From Polynucleobacter hallstattensis (GTDB lineage Bacteria; Pseudomonadota; Gammaproteobacteria; Burkholderiales; Burkholderiaceae), in contig NZ_JACVPO010000001.1 of assembly GCF_018881835.1 (NCBI RefSeq), forward strand, positions 124,001 through 188,000: 64,000 bases of DNA, in the 5' to 3' direction. The translations under genes were made by a program, and so were the position numbers. Shown in pieces: positions 47,681 through 56,442 of the stretch. The notes beneath the pieces are model-generated. The model saw only the letters and a program-made list of their open reading frames with translations, did not search any database and was not told where the DNA came from. The number at the start of each line of letters is the position of its first letter. The stretch's first letter is position 1.

Positions 47681-49270
47681 ATGCTGATTTCCCCTCCCTT
47701 TGGTGGCGGCCGTGCCCCAGTCCTTGCTAAAAATGCAGTTGCCAGTTCACAGCCATTGGCCACACAAGCAGGCATTGAGGCTTTACAACATGGCGGTAAT
47801 GCGGTTGATGCAGCCTTAGCGACCGCGATCACACTGACCGTGGTTGAACCCACGATGAATGGTCTTGGTGGCGATGGCTTTGCACTCATTTGGGATGGTA
47901 AAAAACTCCATGGTATGAATGCCTCTGGTCGTGCCCCAGCTGCTTGGACGCCGGAATATTTTTCTGGCAAAACCGCCATGGATTTGATTGGCTGGAATAC
48001 CGTGACTGTGCCTGGCATGGTTTCAGGTTGGATTGAGTTATCTCGCAAGTTTGGCAAGCTGCCTTTTGCGCAACTCTTTAAGCGTGCAATTGACTATGCT
48101 GAAAATGGCTTTCCAGTTTCACCCGTGATTGCACGTCAATGGCGTGAAGCAATTCCCATTCTGAAAAATGAACCTGGTTTTAGTGAATCATTTTTGATTG
48201 ATGGCAAAGCGCCGACTGCCGGTCAACTCTGGCGCTATCCTGCCCAAGCCAATACATTGCGTGAAATCGCCAACACGGAAGGTGAATCTTTTTACACCGG
48301 CAAATTAGCCCAAAGCATGGTCGACTTTGCTCAAAGCACAGGCGGCTGTTTCACCATGGCAGATTTTGCTGCTAATCAAACGGACTGGGTTGAGCCATTG
48401 GCATTTGATTATGGCGATTACACATTGCATGAGATTCCTCCTAATGGCTCGGGCATTACGGCCCAGATGGCACTCGGTATTTTGCAAGCAGCCAATGCAA
48501 AACAATATCCAGCCAATTCTGCGCAACGCATCCACCTGCAAGTGGAAGCCATGCGTATTGCCTTTGCTGATGCTTACGCTCATGTATCCGATGCCAGCAC
48601 CATGAAAGTGCCAGCGAGCGCCCTATTAGATAGAGATTATTTGGCTAGCCGTGCTGCACTGATTAATCACCATCAAGCGGGTAGCTACGGCGCTGGAGAT
48701 CCACATGCTGGTGGCACCGTTTATCTTTGCGCTGCGGATGAGAGCGGCATGATGATTTCTTATATCCAATCAAACTTCAAAGGCTTTGGTTCTGGTGTAG
48801 TTGCTCCAGGTGGCATTGCCTTTCATAACCGTGGCATGAGCTTCAGTTTGGTCGATGGCCATCCGAATCAAGTGGCTCCAGGTAAGCGCCCTTTCCACAC
48901 GATCATCCCCGCATTCCTCACCAAAGGCAGTCAGCCAGCTATGGCATTTGGTGTGATGGGTGGCAATATGCAGCCACAGGGACATCTTCAGTTTGTAATG
49001 CGTTTTGTTGATGAGTATCTCAATCCACAGGCCTGTTCAGATTCGCCCCGCTGGAGAATTGATGATGCGGGCAAGCTCACTGTTGAAGCATCCATGCCAA
49101 CTACAGTCGTTGAAGGGCTAAAAGCAATGGGGCATGAAGTGACGGTGATGCCAGCCAATAGCTTGGACTTTGGTAGCGCTCAAGCGATTGCCTTATTAGG
49201 CGAACAAACTCAGGATGCTTATATTGCTGGTAGCGATCATCGTCGCGATGGATTGGCGGCGGGGTTCTAA
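47681..49270 (+). CDS. Gamma-glutamyltransferase-family Ntn hydrolase
   Basis: A 529-residue protein from the ATG at 47681. The 33-residue extension from 47582 overlaps the preceding gene and is not needed. HGGNAVDAALATAITLTVVEPTMNGLGGDGFALIW (by parts: GGNAVDAALATAI and VVEPTMNGLGGDGF) is the GGT signature. The autoproteolytic site is DPHAGGTVYLCA with Thr346 as nucleophile, and FHTIIPAF and GGNMQPQGHLQ follow. No signal peptide is visible, so this is a cytoplasmic GGT-like hydrolase, not the classical periplasmic form. Substrate is probably glutathione or a gamma-glutamyl amide. Confidence 0.9.
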   Translation: MLISPPFGGGRAPVLAKNAVASSQPLATQAGIEALQHGGNAVDAALATAITLTVVEPTMNGLGGDGFALIWDGKKLHGMNASGRAPAAWTPEYFSGKTAMDLIGWNTVTVPGMVSGWIELSRKFGKLPFAQLFKRAIDYAENGFPVSPVIARQWREAIPILKNEPGFSESFLIDGKAPTAGQLWRYPAQANTLREIANTEGESFYTGKLAQSMVDFAQSTGGCFTMADFAANQTDWVEPLAFDYGDYTLHEIPPNGSGITAQMALGILQAANAKQYPANSAQRIHLQVEAMRIAFADAYAHVSDASTMKVPASALLDRDYLASRAALINHHQAGSYGAGDPHAGGTVYLCAADESGMMISYIQSNFKGFGSGVVAPGGIAFHNRGMSFSLVDGHPNQVAPGKRPFHTIIPAFLTKGSQPAMAFGVMGGNMQPQGHLQFVMRFVDEYLNPQACSDSPRWRIDDAGKLTVEASMPTTVVEGLKAMGHEVTVMPANSLDFGSAQAIALLGEQTQDAYIAGSDHRRDGLAAGF

Positions 49271-49275
49271 ACAGC

Positions 49276-49467
49276 TCACCACTCCAGCTCTTGATCCTCT
49301 AGATTCGGGACATCACCCAAACGTAAATAGTCGTCGCCGTCCCTGGCGATGACTTTTGAGCTTTCGCTCCAACCTGCTCTAGGCGCCACCCCCTCCGAAG
49401 GAAGTATCTTTGAAATGACGAGCCTTGAGTCAAGGAGTTCATCATGACCGGTAAGATCTTTTTTCAT
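49276..49467 (-). CDS. Short hypothetical protein
   Basis: A 63-residue open frame with ATG start: acidic, with SKVIARDGDDYLRLGD and a C-terminal NLEDQELEW. The charged character and size resemble a small antitoxin, but there is no toxin gene next to it and the ribosome-binding site is weak. It may be a real small gene, a remnant, or chance. It ends 6 bp from the end of ggt and is convergent with it. Confidence 0.4.
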   Translation of the reverse strand: MKKDLTGHDELLDSRLVISKILPSEGVAPRAGWSESSKVIARDGDDYLRLGDVPNLEDQELEW

Positions 49468-49601
49468 ATTAATAAAACAGGTTGGGCAACTCGATAAATT
49501 TTAATGGGGTATCACCGCTCAACCCTTCTTGAATAAATCCCACTTTTTCAATCATGGGTTAACTAACCCAACCACTTTTGAACTCCTCCTTTTGATAAAA
49601 T

Positions 49602-49618
49602 CTGTATATACAATACAG
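49602..49618. promoter_or_regulatory. Palindromic operator of the third toxin-antitoxin locus
   Basis: CTGTAT-ATACA-ATACAG inverted repeat, 11 bp before the start at 49629. It contains the core palindrome TGTATATACA that also occurs at brnTA (18532-18541). A -10-like TATACA lies inside, consistent with autorepression. Confidence 0.5.
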
Positions 49619-49628
49619 GGAAAAGAGC

Positions 49629-49922
49629 ATGAAAAATCTGGTCATTAGCCCAGCAATCGAAGGAAAGTTAATCTTAAAACACCAGCTTTCTCGTAAAGAC
49701 GTTGAGCAGTGCTTTATCAATAGAGCTCGCTCTTACTTGATAGATGATCGACTTCAGCACCAAACAGAGCCGCCTACAGAGTGGTTTATCTCAGAAAATG
49801 ATCGAGGAATTCTAATAAAAGTAGTTTTTATATTTGATGATGGGCTAATTTACTTAAAAAGCGCATTTCCTCCAAATTCAATAGAAATATGTATATACAA
49901 TACAATATCAGTACCTTACTAA
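49629..49922 (+). CDS. Putative toxin of a type II toxin-antitoxin pair
   Basis: A 97-residue protein. VISPAIEGKLILKHQLSRKDVEQCFINR at the start (by parts: ISPAIEGKLILKHQLS and DVEQCFINR), EPPTEWFISENDRGILIKVVF and FDDGLIYLKSAFPPNSIEICIY (by parts: FDDGLIYLKSAFPPN) resemble small proteins commonly annotated as ADP-ribosyl-(dinitrogen reductase) hydrolase and found beside CopG/BrnA-type antitoxins. From memory, the layout is BrnT-like. The function is inferred from family and from the neighbouring gene. The C-terminal codons overlap a second operator copy. Confidence 0.65.
   Translation: MKNLVISPAIEGKLILKHQLSRKDVEQCFINRARSYLIDDRLQHQTEPPTEWFISENDRGILIKVVFIFDDGLIYLKSAFPPNSIEICIYNTISVPY
49890..49904. 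promoter_or_regulatory. Second operator copy inside the 3' end of the toxin gene
   Basis: TGTATATACAATACA is an exact 15-bp repeat of 49603-49617. It lies 74 bp before the antitoxin start and within the last codons of the putative toxin. It may give the antitoxin its own repressed promoter. Confidence 0.45.
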
Positions 49923-49977
49923 AAATGTCATTTCTATGCAAGTGGCGAAATACTAAAACTTAAGAGCGAGGAAAGCG

Positions 49978-50322
49978 ATGATCGCAAAAGGCAAGAAAAT
50001 AAAAATAGACAATTCCGCTGAGGCTTGGGAGAGTCGTGAGCTTGGTAGCGAGCTCAAGCATGCAAGAGCAGTCGATAAAAAAATCGGTGCTCAAATTGAT
50101 GAAGCGCTAGGACTACAAATGATCTCCATCAGACTGGAGCAGGACTTGATTGAGTCTTATAAGCTCTTGGGCGCTAAATACGATATGGGCTATCAACCTC
50201 TCATGCGCGAAGCCTTGAAAAGATTCGTTGAAGGTGAATTTAAACTGATTGCCAGTGAAGCACTAGAAAAGCAGCGAGCCGAGAAACAAAAAAGCAGTAA
50301 GAAGATGGCAAAAGCAGCTTAA
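49978..50322 (+). CDS. RHH-type (BrnA/CopG-like) antitoxin
   Basis: A 114-residue protein. MISIRLEQDLIESYKLLGAKYDMGYQPLMREALKRFV (core: ISIRLEQDLIESYKLLGAKY) looks like a ribbon-helix-helix DNA-binding part similar to the C-terminal region of BrnA. The N-terminal part is charged and likely contacts the toxin, and the tail is Lys-rich (EKQKSSKKMAKAA). It lies 55 bp downstream of the putative toxin with a repeat of the operator in between, and overlaps the convergent helicase stop by 4 bp. Confidence 0.72.
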   Translation: MIAKGKKIKIDNSAEAWESRELGSELKHARAVDKKIGAQIDEALGLQMISIRLEQDLIESYKLLGAKYDMGYQPLMREALKRFVEGEFKLIASEALEKQRAEKQKSSKKMAKAA

Positions 50323-51644
50323 CCAGGCAAGCAATTCAGATAGAAACGCTTGACCTCTTGATCACAGCTCACATCCTTGGTCTGTATAGGGCGCTCAAGA
50401 GTAATGCCCTCGATAGAGGTGCAGCGACTTAGGGCGACATAGACTTGCCCTGAGGCAAATGCACCCGAGGAGAGATCTACCTTGATCTTATCCAGAGTCT
50501 TGCCTTGGCTCTTATGAATAGTAACGGCCCAAGCGAGCATTAGCGGAATCTGCACAAAGGTACCAATGATGTTTGGTGAAATCTTGCCAGACATCATGTC
50601 ATGGTCATAGCGATACGATTCCCACTGATGTCCCTTGACCTCTACCGTGTTTGAGTAAGGACCGTTTTGCACCATCACTTTTACAGTGTTGGGCAGTAGT
50701 TCGCGAACAACGCCAATAGTACCGTTCACCCAGCGCTTCGGAAAATTGCTATCGGTTGCCGTGAACATGACCTTGGCACCCACCTTGAGAGTGAGCTGAT
50801 TGGGTGATGGCAGATTGCGATCATCTACATTGAACTTACCAGTGCTATTGCCCATATAAACTTTGGCATCGCTTGTAAGTGCTCGTAATCCTGCGCCATT
50901 AATTTGATCTGCGCGTGCGTTAGTCGTAGTTAGCGTGATAGTTTGCTCATCAATTTCTTTTTTGGTTTCATAGCAGACGGCATTTAAAGTGCTGAGCGCT
51001 TCATCAATGTCTTGATTGATACGGATCTGATTCAATAGGCCGGCAAAGTGTGCGTCTTTTTGACGGAAGATCTTAGACAGTTCTACCATCGTGACATCTT
51101 TACGATGTAGCGCATTGGCGCAAAAGAAATAAGGGCCTTCGTAACCGCGCTCTGAGAGTACCTGCATATCCGTTTGAGATACCACCGGCGGCAACTGAAA
51201 CAAGTCCCCTACAAACATCACCTGTATACCACCGAAGGGCTCATTCTTTTGAGGTCCGTTAGCGCGCAGGAATAGATCAATGGCATCTACTACATCTACT
51301 CTGACCATCGAGATCTCATCAATGATCAGGAGGCGAATATCTTTATAGAGACGCTTATCTTTGAGAGGCTTGATATCCTCTTCTGGGAAGATCAAGCGAG
51401 GTGGCAAGCGAAAGAAGGAATGAATCGTGACGCCCTTCACTTGCAATGCAGCCACACCAGTTGGTGCAACGACCACTACGTTGCCATGAATGTTCTCACG
51501 CAGATAGCCAATTAAAGTAGTTTTACCAGTACCCGCTTTACCACTGACAAAAATATAAGGGTCGTGACGCTCGATGGCATCGATTACCTCCTGGTATTCA
51601 GGGGTAATTTCAATAGCGGATGAATCGACTACAGGATTGGTCAT
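50319..51644 (-). CDS. Pif1/RecD2-like ATP-dependent DNA helicase
   Basis: A 441-residue superfamily 1 helicase. Walker A is VSGKAGTGKTTLIGYL. VVAPTGVAALQVKGVTIHSFFRL is the Pif1 signature (core: APTGVAALQ). Walker B is LLIIDEISMV. GDLFQLPPVV and a late LAWAVTIHKSQGKTLDKIKVDL (core: AVTIHKSQGKTLDK) with YVALSRC complete motifs V and VI. It probably unwinds DNA forks or structured DNA. The length is that of compact bacterial Pif1 proteins. It is 3 bp after the FGE-like gene on the same strand. Confidence 0.9.
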   Translation of the reverse strand: MTNPVVDSSAIEITPEYQEVIDAIERHDPYIFVSGKAGTGKTTLIGYLRENIHGNVVVVAPTGVAALQVKGVTIHSFFRLPPRLIFPEEDIKPLKDKRLYKDIRLLIIDEISMVRVDVVDAIDLFLRANGPQKNEPFGGIQVMFVGDLFQLPPVVSQTDMQVLSERGYEGPYFFCANALHRKDVTMVELSKIFRQKDAHFAGLLNQIRINQDIDEALSTLNAVCYETKKEIDEQTITLTTTNARADQINGAGLRALTSDAKVYMGNSTGKFNVDDRNLPSPNQLTLKVGAKVMFTATDSNFPKRWVNGTIGVVRELLPNTVKVMVQNGPYSNTVEVKGHQWESYRYDHDMMSGKISPNIIGTFVQIPLMLAWAVTIHKSQGKTLDKIKVDLSSGAFASGQVYVALSRCTSIEGITLERPIQTKDVSCDQEVKRFYLNCLPG

Positions 51645-51647
51645 GCC

Positions 51648-52433
51648 TTATTGTTTCACGGCATCAGCCACACACCGAAATCCAATGTAAACAACTCCAA
51701 TATCTGCTGGCTTAGACTCAACATCAGATTCTTTTTGTCTCTCCGGGCCATACCACCAAGAAGCACCACGAGTAATGAAGCCACCATTGCGCTCAGTAGC
51801 CGTCCACTCCCAAACATTGCCGCCCATATCTAATAGACCATTAACTCCAGGCTTAGTGCTGCCCGCAGGGACATGACCAGTGCCTCGGTTTAATGCGCCT
51901 GCTGGTGCGACACCTTTGTAATCACCACAGCCACTTAAGCAATGAGAAACTGCAGGCGTACTACCACCAGGAAATGGATAACGCTCACCCTTAACAAAGC
52001 CTGAAGGTGGATTGGCTCGTTGCTCTACAAATGCCGCAGAAATCCACTCAGCCTCAGTAGGCAAACGTTTGCCAAAATAACGACAGGCAGATGCCGCTTC
52101 AGATTGATTGAGGTGCACTGCGGGCTCAGTATCTTTTGCGGGAACGCCGTAGGGGGTTTTCCAAATCCAGCCGGGTTTTTTGACAAAGCCGGATTCGTAA
52201 TTGAGTCCGCCGCCATTTTTCTCGGCTTGACTCACAAAGCCTGTAGCCGTTGCGAAGGTTTTCATATCGGCAATCGTCATCTCAGTTTGATCCCAAGATA
52301 CATTGCCAACTCTAACTACGGGGATGGTTGATGCAGGTGCGCTAGTAGCAGTTGAGGGTCTCAACATGAAATACAGCGCAATAACTGATAGCAAAACACC
52401 GAATAGGATTGGAAGAATATCGAATTTTTTCAT
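51648..52433 (-). CDS. Formylglycine-generating-enzyme (FGE/SUMF1)-like protein
   Basis: A 261-residue protein from the ATG at 52431-52433. The frame extends 18 residues further upstream, but that extension covers a terminator hairpin behind tRNA-His. It has an N-terminal membrane segment (about 5-25), then the FGE-sulfatase domain: HLNQSEAASACRYFGKRLPTEAEWISAAF (core: AASACRYFGKRLPTEAEW), GLLDMGGNVWEWTA and FITRGASWWYGPE, ending VVYIGFRCV. Many members are not true sulfatase-activating enzymes; this could be a structural or binding protein in the envelope. No sulfatase gene is adjacent. Confidence 0.88.
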   Translation of the reverse strand: MKKFDILPILFGVLLSVIALYFMLRPSTATSAPASTIPVVRVGNVSWDQTEMTIADMKTFATATGFVSQAEKNGGGLNYESGFVKKPGWIWKTPYGVPAKDTEPAVHLNQSEAASACRYFGKRLPTEAEWISAAFVEQRANPPSGFVKGERYPFPGGSTPAVSHCLSGCGDYKGVAPAGALNRGTGHVPAGSTKPGVNGLLDMGGNVWEWTATERNGGFITRGASWWYGPERQKESDVESKPADIGVVYIGFRCVADAVKQ

Positions 52434-52445
52434 GAATAAAATCTC

Positions 52446-52475
52446 AAAAAGAAAAGGCTCCACGAGGGGAGCCTT
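52446..52475 (-). terminator. Terminator behind tRNA-His
   Basis: AAGGCTCC (52454-52461), ACGAGG loop, GGAGCCTT (52468-52475). On the minus strand TTCTTTTTGAG follows. The same bases are an unlikely upstream extension of the FGE-like gene. Confidence 0.8.
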
Positions 52476-52494
52476 AGGATAATGCAATATTCGG

Positions 52495-52571
52495 TGGGGC
52501 GAACGACGGGGCTCGAACCCGCGACAACCAGAATCACAATCTGGGACTCTACCAACTGAGCTACGTCCGCC
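52495..52571 (-). tRNA. tRNA-His (anticodon GUG)
   Basis: A 77-nt tRNA with the extra 5' G (G-1), acceptor GCGGACG / CGTTCGC, encoded CCA, anticodon loop TTGTGAT and T loop TTCGAGC. Confidence 0.95.
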
Positions 52572-52634
52572 ACTGAAGACATAGATTATAGCTTTTGGGC
52601 CAAAAGCCTGTCAAAAAAGCCTTAGTTATCCGAT

Positions 52635-53717
52635 TTAGGAGCCATCAAACTCAAAAGCAGCCCAATCCCCCAAGGTGAGGCTGGCATCGATGAAGAAATC
52701 CAAAATAGCTGCTTTGCTTTGAACTTTCGCTAGAGCATGGTGATCAGAAAGGCGCTGGCGCCAATAACGCGATCCCGCTCTACCGTGGGCTAGGCCAAGG
52801 ATATGTCTTGTAAATGCGCCGATATAAAACGGTTTGCCTTTAGATTGGCACTCATCAAACCATGCCTGCACCTGCTTCACTAATACAATTTGTATGCGAT
52901 GCCACTCGGTCTCGCTAAATAGATATCCAGCAGCCTCACCATTGGTCTTAATCAAATCATCCCAACCAAGCAACATCGCCGGAAAATGATATGCCGCCCT
53001 ACCCACCATAAATCCATCAAAGTCATCCCAGTGACCAGCAATTTGCTCATTAGTTTCTAAGCCGCCATTGAGCAGGACTTTGAGATTAGGAAATTGTTTT
53101 TGCGCATCAAGGCGCAGCTTAGCCGCAACTTCATAACGCAAAGGTGGCTTACTGCGATTCTCTTTAGGAGATAAACCTTTTAGCACGGCATTACGAGCAT
53201 GGATGGTGACTTGGCTAGCACCTGCATCCGCTACCGCAAGAATAAAGTTCAAAGCAAATTGATAATCTTTTTCAGAGCTTGCGGCATCCATCGAATCCAA
53301 TCCCAAGCGATGCTTCACAGTGATCGGAATATCAACAGCAGCCTTCATAGCTTTGACACAATCGGCAACTAGTTGTGGCTCCGCCATTAGACAAGCACCA
53401 AATGCCCCACGTTGAACGCGCTCGGAAGGACATCCACAATTAAGATCAATCTCATCGTAGCCCCACTGCTGAGCTAACACTGCAGCCTTAGCTAAATCAG
53501 AAGGCTCTGAGCCACCTAACTGCAATACAACGGGATGTTGATCTTGCGAGTAGTCTAAATGGCGTGGCACATCCCCATGAATGAGGGCACCTGTCGTCAC
53601 CATCTCGGTATATAGAACCGCATCTTGAGTTAGCGAGCGATGAAAAGACCGGCAATGACGATCAGTCCATTCCATCATTGGAGCTACAGCTAATCGTTTG
53701 GAAGGCTTTACAGTCAT
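52635..53717 (-). CDS. dusA: tRNA-dihydrouridine(20/20a) synthase
   Basis: A 360-residue FMN enzyme reducing U20/U20a in tRNA. VAPMMEWTDRHCRSFHRSL is typical of DusA, EIDLNCGCPSERVQRGAFGACLM carries the catalytic Cys (core: NCGCPSERVQRGAFGACLM), VKHRLGLDSMD and FMVGRAAYHFPAML follow. The DusA branch is suggested by the TRHILGLAHGRAGSRYWRQRLSD end (core: GLAHGRAGSRYWRQRLS). It lies 8 bp after the pseudouridine synthase gene, same strand. Confidence 0.95.
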   Translation of the reverse strand: MTVKPSKRLAVAPMMEWTDRHCRSFHRSLTQDAVLYTEMVTTGALIHGDVPRHLDYSQDQHPVVLQLGGSEPSDLAKAAVLAQQWGYDEIDLNCGCPSERVQRGAFGACLMAEPQLVADCVKAMKAAVDIPITVKHRLGLDSMDAASSEKDYQFALNFILAVADAGASQVTIHARNAVLKGLSPKENRSKPPLRYEVAAKLRLDAQKQFPNLKVLLNGGLETNEQIAGHWDDFDGFMVGRAAYHFPAMLLGWDDLIKTNGEAAGYLFSETEWHRIQIVLVKQVQAWFDECQSKGKPFYIGAFTRHILGLAHGRAGSRYWRQRLSDHHALAKVQSKAAILDFFIDASLTLGDWAAFEFDGS

Positions 53718-53724
53718 ACGGATT

Positions 53725-54618
53725 TCAAGCTAAGGCTCTTTGACTCATGAAAAATCGTTCTTGCCCCGTTACCGGGTCTTTGAAATGAATCTCTTTTGCC
53801 AAGAGTTGTAGGGGTTTAGAAAAGTCCAAATCATACTCTTGATATGGCGTGAGGATTGGATAGATTTGATCATGGCGTATTGGAACTCCGAGGGCATTAA
53901 GGTGGCAACGTAATTGATGCTTCTTGCCACTGCCGGGAGTTAAACGATATTTAGCCCAGGGCTTATTTACTTCAAGCAACTCAATGTAGGTATCCGTATT
54001 TGCTACGTCATCCACTTCTTCCATTTGCAAGAAATGTTCTGACTCTTTGATATGGCTTTCATAAGTCAGCGGTAGTTTTTTGAGGAGTTCTTCTGAATAC
54101 GGCGCTATAGCTTCGTATACCTTCTTAACTTGCCGGTCTCTAAACAGATTTTGATATTGCGCACGCTCTTGAGGTTTGACTGAAAAAATGACTAGTCCTG
54201 CAGTATCGCGATCAATTCGATGAATAGGACTTAAATCTTGAATGCCTGTTTTTTTCTTTAAGCGATTGAGTAGTGTTTGATGTAAGTAAAGACCGCTTGG
54301 AGTTACTGGCAAAAAGTGGGGTTTATCTGCAACCAAAATATGCTCATCCTGAAAAAGGATGGCTTCCTCGAAAGGAATTTCTGGTTCTCTCGCCAAGCGC
54401 CTGAAATACAGTAAATGGATATTAGGCTGGTAGGCGTCATCAGCAGAAAGTGCCTCACCTTCTTGATTAAATACCAAGCCCTCTTCAAAGCGAGACTCCC
54501 ACTCAGCTCTATCGATGTGCGGGAAATTACTTGTAAAGAAATCCAGCAAAGAAGCATGGCTCTGCCCAGAGGGTAAATACACCCTAGAAGAGGAGACTCC
54601 TTCAGAATTGACTTTCAT
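53725..54618 (-). CDS. RluA-family pseudouridine synthase
   Basis: A 297-residue enzyme from the ATG at 54616-54618; a TTG 12 codons upstream is a weaker alternative. The catalytic motif is SPIHRIDRDTAGLVIFS, with Asp in HRIDRD. RPHFLPVTPSGLYL-like ADKPHFLPVTPSG and GKKHQLRCHLNALGVPIRHD are also typical. The N-terminal part lacks a clear S4 signature. It resembles RluA-type enzymes that modify 23S rRNA or tRNA; the target is not predictable. It is 8 bp from dusA, forming an RNA-modification pair. Confidence 0.88.
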   Translation of the reverse strand: MKVNSEGVSSSRVYLPSGQSHASLLDFFTSNFPHIDRAEWESRFEEGLVFNQEGEALSADDAYQPNIHLLYFRRLAREPEIPFEEAILFQDEHILVADKPHFLPVTPSGLYLHQTLLNRLKKKTGIQDLSPIHRIDRDTAGLVIFSVKPQERAQYQNLFRDRQVKKVYEAIAPYSEELLKKLPLTYESHIKESEHFLQMEEVDDVANTDTYIELLEVNKPWAKYRLTPGSGKKHQLRCHLNALGVPIRHDQIYPILTPYQEYDLDFSKPLQLLAKEIHFKDPVTGQERFFMSQRALA

Positions 54619-54733
54619 TTGCACTAGATTATCCACTCCCACCAAGGCAGACAAAGCAATCCCAGTATGCCCAAATGAAACCCTCTAAAATGGGGCGGTA
54701 GCACCCATTAGAACTAGAAAATGAATAGACAGC

Positions 54734-55507
54734 ATGCTTGAACTCTCTGTATTCGACCTTGGCTTATTGTTTGCCCTCGCATTATTTGCGGGATTGGTCG
54801 ACTCCATTATTGGTGGCGGAGGGATGATTCAGGTTCCAGCACTGTTTGCAGCCCTACCAGGCTTTCCACCAGCCACCCTACTCTCAGTCAATAAGTTTGG
54901 CTCTATCGTGGGCACAATTGGTTCAGCTATTCAGTACAGTCGCGTGAATAAAAGCCCCTGGGGCTTGGTGATCATCTCCTCTGCCTTTGCTTTTTTTGCC
55001 TCGGTTGCAGGGGCTTACCTCGTTACTCGCATACCAACAGAGTGGCTCAGAGGCGCCCTGCCATTTTTATTGCTAGCACTACTGATCTTTAATATCAAAT
55101 CAAATGCCGGTCTAGTTCATGCTCCTAAACACAATCACCATAAACAAAAAGCCATTGCCTCAAGTGGCGCCGGCATCATTGGTTTTTATGATGGATTTCT
55201 AGGACCTGGAGCTGGAGCCTTTTATAAACTCTTTTACACCCGTGTTTTGGGATTTGATTTTTTGCGTTCTGCAGCACCTGCCAAGTGTCTAAATATAGCC
55301 TCCAATCTAGGTGCGCTATGCGTATTTTTCTATTTAGGTTATTTTGACTGGAAACTCGGCCTACTCATGGCCAGCGCCAATCTGGTAGGCGGTCAAATTG
55401 GTACCAAGATTGCAATTAAGCATGGTAACTCCTTTATTCGTAAAGGTTTCTTCATTCTGGTAACGATACTGATTATCAAAACTTTCTATGACGCCTTCTT
55501 GAAGTAA
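54734..55507 (+). CDS. TSUP/TauE-SafE family sulfite exporter-like transporter
   Basis: A 257-residue membrane protein with about eight helices. The N-terminal repeat begins FAGLVDSIIGGGGMIQVPALFAALPG (core: GLVDSIIGGGGMIQVPAL). The second repeat has GIIGFYDGFLGPGAGAFY and NLVGGQIGTKIAIKHGN. TSUP proteins export sulfite, organosulfonates or other anions. In a genome with sox genes sulfite export is plausible, but no link is visible. Single gene, divergent from the RluA-like gene. Confidence 0.9.
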   Translation: MLELSVFDLGLLFALALFAGLVDSIIGGGGMIQVPALFAALPGFPPATLLSVNKFGSIVGTIGSAIQYSRVNKSPWGLVIISSAFAFFASVAGAYLVTRIPTEWLRGALPFLLLALLIFNIKSNAGLVHAPKHNHHKQKAIASSGAGIIGFYDGFLGPGAGAFYKLFYTRVLGFDFLRSAAPAKCLNIASNLGALCVFFYLGYFDWKLGLLMASANLVGGQIGTKIAIKHGNSFIRKGFFILVTILIIKTFYDAFLK

Positions 55508-55634
55508 ATATTTTGCAAAAAATAGATATGTAAATTAGTAGGGTATTAGAAATACTTTGTGGATTTGTAAGGATATAGAGAGTAAATTGAACATATGAAG
55601 TTTTAGTTTATTTACTATAAAAAATAAGGGTGTT

Positions 55635-56060
55635 ATGAAAATTTTATTACCAGTTGATGGCTCAAAATCTGCGCTCAATGCAGCTAAGTATGTTGCAAAG
55701 TTAACTAAGCAGTTGAGCAGCAAGTGCACGGTAACATTAATTAGTGTTCATGATGATATTGGCCTTGGCCACGTGAAGCAATTTGTGGCAAATAGCGTCA
55801 TTGATGATTACCTCCGTGAAGTGAGCGAGAAAGAGCTCAAGGGAGCCCAAAAAGTATTAGATACGGCTGGCGTAAAACACAGCATGGTCATTAAGCGCGG
55901 CAATATTGCCAATGAAATCATTGCACTCGCCAATAAAGAAAAGTTTGATCTGATCGTCATGGGCTCAAAAGGTCGCAGCGGTATTGTTGATGCCATCATG
56001 GGTTCTGTTGCCCAGAGAGTAAGCAATAATGCCAAGCAAGCCGTTTTATTGATCAAGTAA
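55635..56060 (+). CDS. Universal stress protein (UspA family)
   Basis: A 141-residue protein. ILLPVDGSKSALNAAKYVAKLTK at the start (core: LLPVDGSKSALNAA) and the ATP-binding loop GSKGRSGIVDAIMGSVAQRVSNNA (core: MGSKGRSGI) with the G-x2-G-x9-G-S pattern place it in the ATP-binding group. It likely helps survival under stress. A good ribosome-binding site (AAGGG) precedes the ATG. A strong terminator follows at 56094. The AT-rich 127-bp upstream gap probably holds the promoter. Confidence 0.92.
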   Translation: MKILLPVDGSKSALNAAKYVAKLTKQLSSKCTVTLISVHDDIGLGHVKQFVANSVIDDYLREVSEKELKGAQKVLDTAGVKHSMVIKRGNIANEIIALANKEKFDLIVMGSKGRSGIVDAIMGSVAQRVSNNAKQAVLLIK

Positions 56061-56093
56061 GCATCAAAGGTTAATCATCAGATTAACTTGAAT

Positions 56094-56119
56094 AGGCCGT
56101 CTAAGTGACGGCCTTTTTT
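56094..56119 (+). terminator. Terminator after the universal stress protein gene
   Basis: AGGCCGTC-TAAGT-GACGGCCT then TTTTT. The 8-bp stem is perfect. It lies 33 bp after the stop. Confidence 0.85.
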
Positions 56120-56131
56120 ATGGATACTTAA

Positions 56132-56368
56132 ATGAGTATTTTGCTGCTCTTATTCGCACCAGGCTTATTTGCCATCTACTGGCTTATTCGTCTACAAATA
56201 TGTCTGTCTAGGATTCGCTACCTAGTGGATACCTACGGAATGGATCGCAAGAAGCTGCAAAAACTAAAATGCAAAGAAGTTCAGGCGCTTAGAGTATCAA
56301 TTGACCAGCTCAGGCATGCGAATGATGCCTTTGGTTTAGAGAATTTGCTTAGGCCTTTTAGAGTCTAA
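56132..56368 (+). CDS. Small membrane-anchored protein, unknown function
   Basis: A 78-residue protein with one N-terminal membrane helix (MSILLLLFAPGLFAIYWLI, Met1-Ile19) and a basic helical remainder (RIRYLVDTYGMDRKKLQKLK). The ATG lies just after the usp terminator, so it needs its own promoter. No family recognised. It may be a real small protein because its reading frame keeps a membrane helix and a long charged helix, but conservation is unknown. Confidence 0.5.
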   Translation: MSILLLLFAPGLFAIYWLIRLQICLSRIRYLVDTYGMDRKKLQKLKCKEVQALRVSIDQLRHANDAFGLENLLRPFRV

Positions 56369-56442
56369 TGTTTTAGTAATTAAAGGGGAGCATCTATCTG
56401 ACTGGGTGAAATTCAACTTTCTAGCCCGGCAATTGCAGTAGC

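Noticed and set aside
52434..52487. N-terminal extension of the FGE-like protein
   Set aside because: The extra codons lie over the terminator behind tRNA-His, and the signal/anchor begins at the later ATG.
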